Of a stretch of DNA of 64,000 bases, positions 61,101 to 64,000 are shown piece after piece. The DNA comes from Candidatus Defluviilinea gracilis (GTDB lineage: Bacteria; Chloroflexota; Anaerolineae; Anaerolineales; Villigracilaceae), in NCBI GenBank assembly GCA_016716235.1, contig JADJWS010000003.1:372001-436000 (forward strand), in the 5' to 3' direction. Numbering within the stretch: position 1 is the first letter of the stretch; each line of letters opens with the position of its first letter. The notes below the pieces were generated by a model. The model was given only the letters and a program-made list of their open reading frames with translations, did no database searches and had not been told where the DNA came from. A program made the position numbers and the translations under genes.

Positions 61101-62120
61101 GAAGAGATCAACAGCCTTGTCGGTATGCAATTGCGACTCAACAATGAACAAATGCGCGCGCTGGGCGAGGACCCGGCAGACGCAAAAGACACGATCCGCA
61201 AAATGGTGGAGGGGCAGTTGATCGCCAACACTGTGGCGCGGGTTGTCAATACCGCCGCCAAACGGACGGGCGAATCGCTCGGCGAACGGTTCGAAGTCTC
61301 CAACTGGGACAACATCGCCGACGAACTCATCGATGCCGCGCAAGCCGCCCTCGAGCGCAGGCGTGAACGCCTGAACAGCCAGATCGCGCGCGATATCGAC
61401 ACCTTGATGCCTTCCACCATTAACGAAACAACGACGCTTAAACTTCTAATTTCTCTGTCGCAAGAATCGCGCACCGGCTACGACCAGAAACACCGGCAGG
61501 TGAAGCAAGTGTTCCCTCGTTTCAATTATGTCTTCCTCATCGCCCAATTACTCGAAAGACAGGAAGCCGAAACGATCACCGAAGATGTGCTGACGCACCT
61601 CGAAGAAGCCGAGACCGCCTTGCGCGCCGCATGGGGCGAACGCGAATATACTCGTATCGCCGCGAACGCGCAAAAACTGGGCGATTTCGGCATCCCCGCC
61701 AAACAGGCGTTTGGGGAGGGGCGGCTGAACGAAGCCGTATCAGGCATCCCTGAGTCTGATCGCGAGGCGTTGATCGAATCCATCGGCAAGTACGTGCTCA
61801 ATGAAGTCCATCGGCAATTACTGCTCAGCGCTACGACTGAACTGTGGGTGGATTATTTGACGCGCATCGAAGCCTTGAGGGTCTCGATCGGCATGGAGGC
61901 TTACGCCCAACGCGACCCGCTGGTACAATACAAAGGACGCGCGTCGGAAATGTTCGCGCAACTGATCGAAGATATTCGCGGGCTGGTGATCGGGCGCGTG
62001 TTTGCTTATCAACCCCGCCCGGTTGAAATCGCCGCGCTGGAAGCGTCGGACGCTCCCGCAATGGAGATGCAACAGGAAAACAGGGATGAAAACCGAAAGA
62101 AGAGACGTCGAAGACACTAA
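58125..62120 (+). CDS. secA: SecA preprotein translocase ATPase, unusually long
   Basis: SecA drives preproteins through SecYEG. Nucleotide-binding parts are clear: MRTGEGKTLVATLPIYLNAL, the DEAD-like VDEVDNVLIDEARTPLIIS (shown in part), GGMTGTALTEAEEF, VTIATNMAGRGVDI and RIDNQLRGRAARQGDPGSSRF. It is 1331 residues long against roughly 800-950 in most bacteria. One extra segment of about 110 residues lies in NBD2 between LLVGTTSVESSERLSSRL and GIPHQVLNARKHTEESQVI; a longer helical one takes up the C-terminal third. The C-terminal zinc finger is absent (the end is Lys/Arg-rich). Confidence 0.94.
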   Translation: MLKSFVKLFGGDPNRKTIEQYSGIANEINLLEAQFEALSDDALRAKTDEFKERIAQSLGEADGLTEREQFEAGQDALEDILPEAFAAVREASKRTIGLRHYDVQLIGGVALHRGSIAEMRTGEGKTLVATLPIYLNALLGKGVHLITVNDYLARRDARWMAPIYSMLGLSVGVLQMAAATENGKKALLVDLERESTHEDQHQLQLVERRLAYEADITYGTNSEFGFDYLRDNMTMRLSDRVQRGHYFAIVDEVDNVLIDEARTPLIISGPASGNLEWYGKMAQVVRQLKPDDYEVNEKDRNAPLTESGLAHVEQLLGQTLTDPDRPEDISPEQARLLGYLEQAMRAQFLFHRNKEYLVQGGKVVIVDENTGRQMPGRRWSDGLHQAVEAKEGLKIEPENVTYATVTLQNYFRMYKKLGGMTGTALTEAEEFSKIYELEVAPIPPNLEYQAFGKDAPLIEIKTKDDGGYSYSYFSKRDDTQEEPLFFRRKDYPDVIYKTLEAKLRAIVLEAIREHARGRPLLVGTTSVESSERLSSRLKAEPVRRLMQIALAREAWLKANNREQGEFAIPELQFLNDPIEKITADALRKFIQPLGVTNINPEDPSNINILLDVLRLDSSDSNRLKSVLQGGIPHQVLNARKHTEESQVIAGAGAFGAVTIATNMAGRGVDIKLGGEIAEEVISAANRVLRKAGYENPFDMSLEERRVALQHSDPSIFGIYEAEVKHFLQYFEDMERVKNLGGLHVIGTERHDARRIDNQLRGRAARQGDPGSSRFYLSLQDDLMRIQGGAQTSAIMDRLRVDESLPLEVGMVSKLIEQSQHRIEGANFDVRKHLLEYDDVLNKQREQIYHQRDRIFEKEDLSDDIATLLETEVKQRVEIGLADEEGPWKLMAWLEQVQPAFMTGDRLFPSFGLSLLLRELSATDDLRHSTLDLISRAIEAENVHHQRAIEHLIDNAEQSLQSQLASREDTLDAYFEGLRDREDADRLRPQKMLEEINSLVGMQLRLNNEQMRALGEDPADAKDTIRKMVEGQLIANTVARVVNTAAKRTGESLGERFEVSNWDNIADELIDAAQAALERRRERLNSQIARDIDTLMPSTINETTTLKLLISLSQESRTGYDQKHRQVKQVFPRFNYVFLIAQLLERQEAETITEDVLTHLEEAETALRAAWGEREYTRIAANAQKLGDFGIPAKQAFGEGRLNEAVSGIPESDREALIESIGKYVLNEVHRQLLLSATTELWVDYLTRIEALRVSIGMEAYAQRDPLVQYKGRASEMFAQLIEDIRGLVIGRVFAYQPRPVEIAALEASDAPAMEMQQENRDENRKKRRRRH

Positions 62121-62123
62121 CGC

Positions 62124-63170
62124 ATGAGCGCCGTCGAACGAGTCACCGCTTCGCTGAATACGTTTCGGGCATTGCCCAAGGTGGAGTTGCATCGTCATCT
62201 CGAAGGCTCACTGCGTCTCGACACCATGCTCGACGTCGCAACGCAACACGGCATCACCATCCCGGCAGACGTGTTGCGACTAAGCACGTTGGTGCAGATC
62301 CAAGAAGAAGACAAACTCACCTTCCAGAATTTTCTCAGCAAATTCAACACCCTGCGGCTGTTCTATCGCTCGCCCGACGTGATCCATCGCATTACGCGCG
62401 AAGCCGTCGAAGATGCGGCGAAGGACAATGTGAAGTACATGGAATTGCGCTTCACGCCCGTTGCGTTGAGTCGCGCGGAACGTTTCCCCCTCCATGATGT
62501 GATCGATTGGGTCTTGTCCAGCGCAAAGGATGCGGGGGAAACACACGGCGTGACTGTGCGGCTGATCGCCTCTGTCAACCGGCACGAAAGCGCGGAATTA
62601 GCCGAACAGGTTGCCTGGCTGGCGGCAGACCACGTGAAAGACGGCTTGATTGCGCTCGATCTGGCAGGCAACGAAGCGGACTTTCCTTCGCAACCGTTTT
62701 ACGGGATATTCAAAGAGGCGAAGCAGGCCGGTCTGCATGTGACCATCCACGCGGGCGAATGGGGACCCGCTTACAACGTGCGCGAAGCCATCGAAGAGAT
62801 CGGCGCGGAACGGATCGGTCACGGCGTGCGCGTGATGGAAGATGACTCCATTGTGGCGTTGGCGCGCGAACGACAGACGGCATTCGAAGTGTGCATCACC
62901 AGCAATTATCAGTCGGGCGTTTTCGAATCGCTCGAAACACATCCGCTCATGCAAATGCTCGAGGCGGGCTTGAACGTCACCATCAACACCGACGACCCCA
63001 GCATTTCGCGCATCACCTTGAGCCATGAATATTACGCCGCCTGCGAAGACTTGAAAATGCCGCAAAAAACTTTGAAGCAGCGCATCGTGGCGGCGGCAAA
63101 AGCGTCTTTTATCGAAGAAAACGAAAAAGCAAAACTTGTGAAGCAATTGGAAAAGGATTTGAAGTTATAA
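62124..63170 (+). CDS. add: Adenosine deaminase
   Basis: A 348-residue purine-salvage enzyme that turns adenosine into inosine. The zinc-binding HxH is in KVELHRHLEGSL (His23, His25), further parts are VTIHAGEWGP, IGHGVRVMEDD and the zinc Asp in NTDDPSIS. SxxNxxSG is seen as TSNYQSGVF. The start is 4 bp after the secA stop, probably in the same transcript. The assignment is confident, though adenine deaminase-like relatives share most motifs. Confidence 0.92.
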   Translation: MSAVERVTASLNTFRALPKVELHRHLEGSLRLDTMLDVATQHGITIPADVLRLSTLVQIQEEDKLTFQNFLSKFNTLRLFYRSPDVIHRITREAVEDAAKDNVKYMELRFTPVALSRAERFPLHDVIDWVLSSAKDAGETHGVTVRLIASVNRHESAELAEQVAWLAADHVKDGLIALDLAGNEADFPSQPFYGIFKEAKQAGLHVTIHAGEWGPAYNVREAIEEIGAERIGHGVRVMEDDSIVALARERQTAFEVCITSNYQSGVFESLETHPLMQMLEAGLNVTINTDDPSISRITLSHEYYAACEDLKMPQKTLKQRIVAAAKASFIEENEKAKLVKQLEKDLKL

Positions 63171-63238
63171 TCTAAACCATAGCAAGGATGGCAAAGGCGC
63201 ACCTTTGTGTTCTTCGCAAGTTTGTGTGGAACCGGTAA

Positions 63239-63256
63239 CGCCGACTTAAGTCGGCG
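63239..63256. repeat. Short GC-rich hairpin before acnA
   Basis: CGCCGACTTAAGTCGGCG is a perfect palindrome of 18 bases in the 119-base gap between add and acnA. No T run follows, so it is not a clear terminator. Confidence 0.6.
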
Positions 63257-63289
63257 CTCCGGAAATACAGACCACCAAAGGAGAACATT

Positions 63290-64000
63290 ATGAACGATTA
63301 CTTTAAAGCGCGCGATGTTTTGAAAGTGGGGAATAAGGAATACACCTACTATCGCCTCGACGCATTGGAAAAAGCGGGTCTGACCCAACTCAAGCGGCTT
63401 CCGTTTTCGATCCGCATTATGTTGGAAGCGGCTCTGCGTCAATGCAACGACAAGGAAATTACCCAGCAAGACGTGAAAAATATCGCCGCATGGACCCCCC
63501 TCCCGTCCCCCCTAAAGGGGGGAAGCCGCCCCGGCATCCCCTTCCTGCCTGCCCGCGTGATCATGCAGGATTTCACCGGCGTGCCAGCCATTGTTGATCT
63601 TGCCGCCATGCGCGCGGCGGTGGCGCGTCTCGGTGGCGACCCGAAGAAGATCAATCCGCTTGTGCCGGTCGATCTCGTCATTGACCATTCCATTCAAGTG
63701 GATTTCTTCGCCACCCCGGAAGCATTGCAACGCAACACCGAAATGGAATTTTTGCGCAACAAAGAACGCTATGAATTCCTCAAGTGGGGACAACATGCCT
63801 TCCAAAACTTCCGTGTGGTGCCGCCGATGACCGGTATTGTCCATCAAGTCAATTTGGAATATCTGGCTGATATGGTGATGACAAAGAAAGACGGCAAAGA
63901 AATCGTCGTATTCCCCGATACATTAGTTGGAACCGATTCGCACACCACGATGATCAACGGACTCGGCGTGGTCGGCTGGGGCGTGGGCGGCATCGAAGCC
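63290..64000 (+). CDS. acnA: Aconitate hydratase AcnA (N-terminal part, runs off the window)
   Basis: The first 237 codons of an iron-sulfur aconitase of the AcnA/IRP type, which interconverts citrate and isocitrate. Seen are YYRLDALEKAG, LPFSIRIMLEAALRQCND, PARVIMQDFTGVPAIVDLAAMR (shown in part), PVDLVIDHSIQVD and FPDTLVGTDSHTTMINGLGVVGWGVGGIEA (shown in part). AAAGGAGAAC is a strong ribosome site just before ATG 63290. Residues about 69-79 (PLPSPLKGGSR) are coded by a C/G palindrome and replace the usual short linker. Cluster cysteines lie outside the window. Confidence 0.94.
   Translation, partial: MNDYFKARDVLKVGNKEYTYYRLDALEKAGLTQLKRLPFSIRIMLEAALRQCNDKEITQQDVKNIAAWTPLPSPLKGGSRPGIPFLPARVIMQDFTGVPAIVDLAAMRAAVARLGGDPKKINPLVPVDLVIDHSIQVDFFATPEALQRNTEMEFLRNKERYEFLKWGQHAFQNFRVVPPMTGIVHQVNLEYLADMVMTKKDGKEIVVFPDTLVGTDSHTTMINGLGVVGWGVGGIEA
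63494..63527. repeat. C/G palindrome inside acnA
   Basis: CCCCCCTAAAGGGGGG is the palindromic core of about 34 in-frame bases, adding the residues PLPSPLKGG between the first helices and the PARV strand of aconitase. Confidence 0.75.

Overview
The window looks like a chromosomal contig from a Chloroflexota bacterium, most likely class Anaerolineae. This is inferred from protein styles rather than from a marker gene: Thr/Pro-rich secreted proteins, PD40 lipoproteins, an LPNTG surface protein, a GlmL/MutL-type ASKHA protein in a membrane-protein operon, a very long SecA and a bacterial Elp3. Base composition is moderately GC-rich, with a visibly AT-richer block at about 17.5-24.0 kb and a milder dip over a restriction-modification pair at 33.3-35.4 kb. 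Many genes have a -10 box (TATAAT or TATACT) ending only 6-9 bases before the start codon and no Shine-Dalgarno, so leaderless transcription appears common.

Layout. 1-3.9 kb: ligA (cut by the window edge) divergent from nadD, an MFS exporter, a DUF433 protein and a MazEF-type toxin-antitoxin pair. 3.9-13.1 kb: a corrinoid methyltransfer cluster (GntR regulator, corrinoid protein, two MttB-family methyltransferases without an in-frame TAG, an S9 peptidase, an M20 amidohydrolase), heavily sown with palindromic repeats, then tRNA-Lys(CTT). 13.4-16.3 kb: a DUF389/SH3 membrane protein and a phosphohexomutase. 16.5-24.1 kb (minus): a secreted M23 + vWA protein, three PD40 beta-propeller proteins and a LuxR-type HTH gene preceded by a pentanucleotide repeat that could switch it. 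24.4-32.7 kb (minus): an LPNTG protein and a tight seven-gene operon of mostly uncharacterised membrane proteins with a MutL-like ASKHA protein. 32.8-37.4 kb: the B12-binding subunit of an acyl-CoA mutase and its MeaB chaperone, separated by a type II R-M pair, then a frameshifted prs. 37.5-45.6 kb: mutM, tandem Usp, two-gene chromate transporter, aspartase, DUF3592, a polytopic membrane protein flanked by a decayed copy of its neighbour's 3' end, and an acyltransferase. 45.7-57.9 kb: a PPM-like/beta-propeller protein, a DksA-finger + SpoIIE-type phosphatase, a SAM methyltransferase, APS/PAPS reductase, Elp3, a CbpA-type J protein, HtrA, a sulfite-oxidase-fold protein and a sigma factor. 58-64 kb: secA, adenosine deaminase and the start of acnA.

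The most striking property is the number of small repeat families. At least five were seen: (i) degenerate 7-8 bp tandem repeats that fold back on themselves; (ii) a GGTGGTTGAG/CTCAACCACC element in three intergenic gaps of the methyltransferase cluster; (iii) two palindromic families inserted in frame inside the S9 peptidase gene, one also present as a free intergenic copy; (iv) a double-hairpin element (CTTGACGCA / AGGCGACAGT) in two distant places; (v) assorted GC-rich hairpins, one inside acnA. Several sit in frame within conserved genes (ligA, S9 peptidase, SAM methyltransferase, elp3, acnA) where they add residues, in the manner of Rickettsia palindromic elements.

All family assignments come from reading the translations; no database search was possible.
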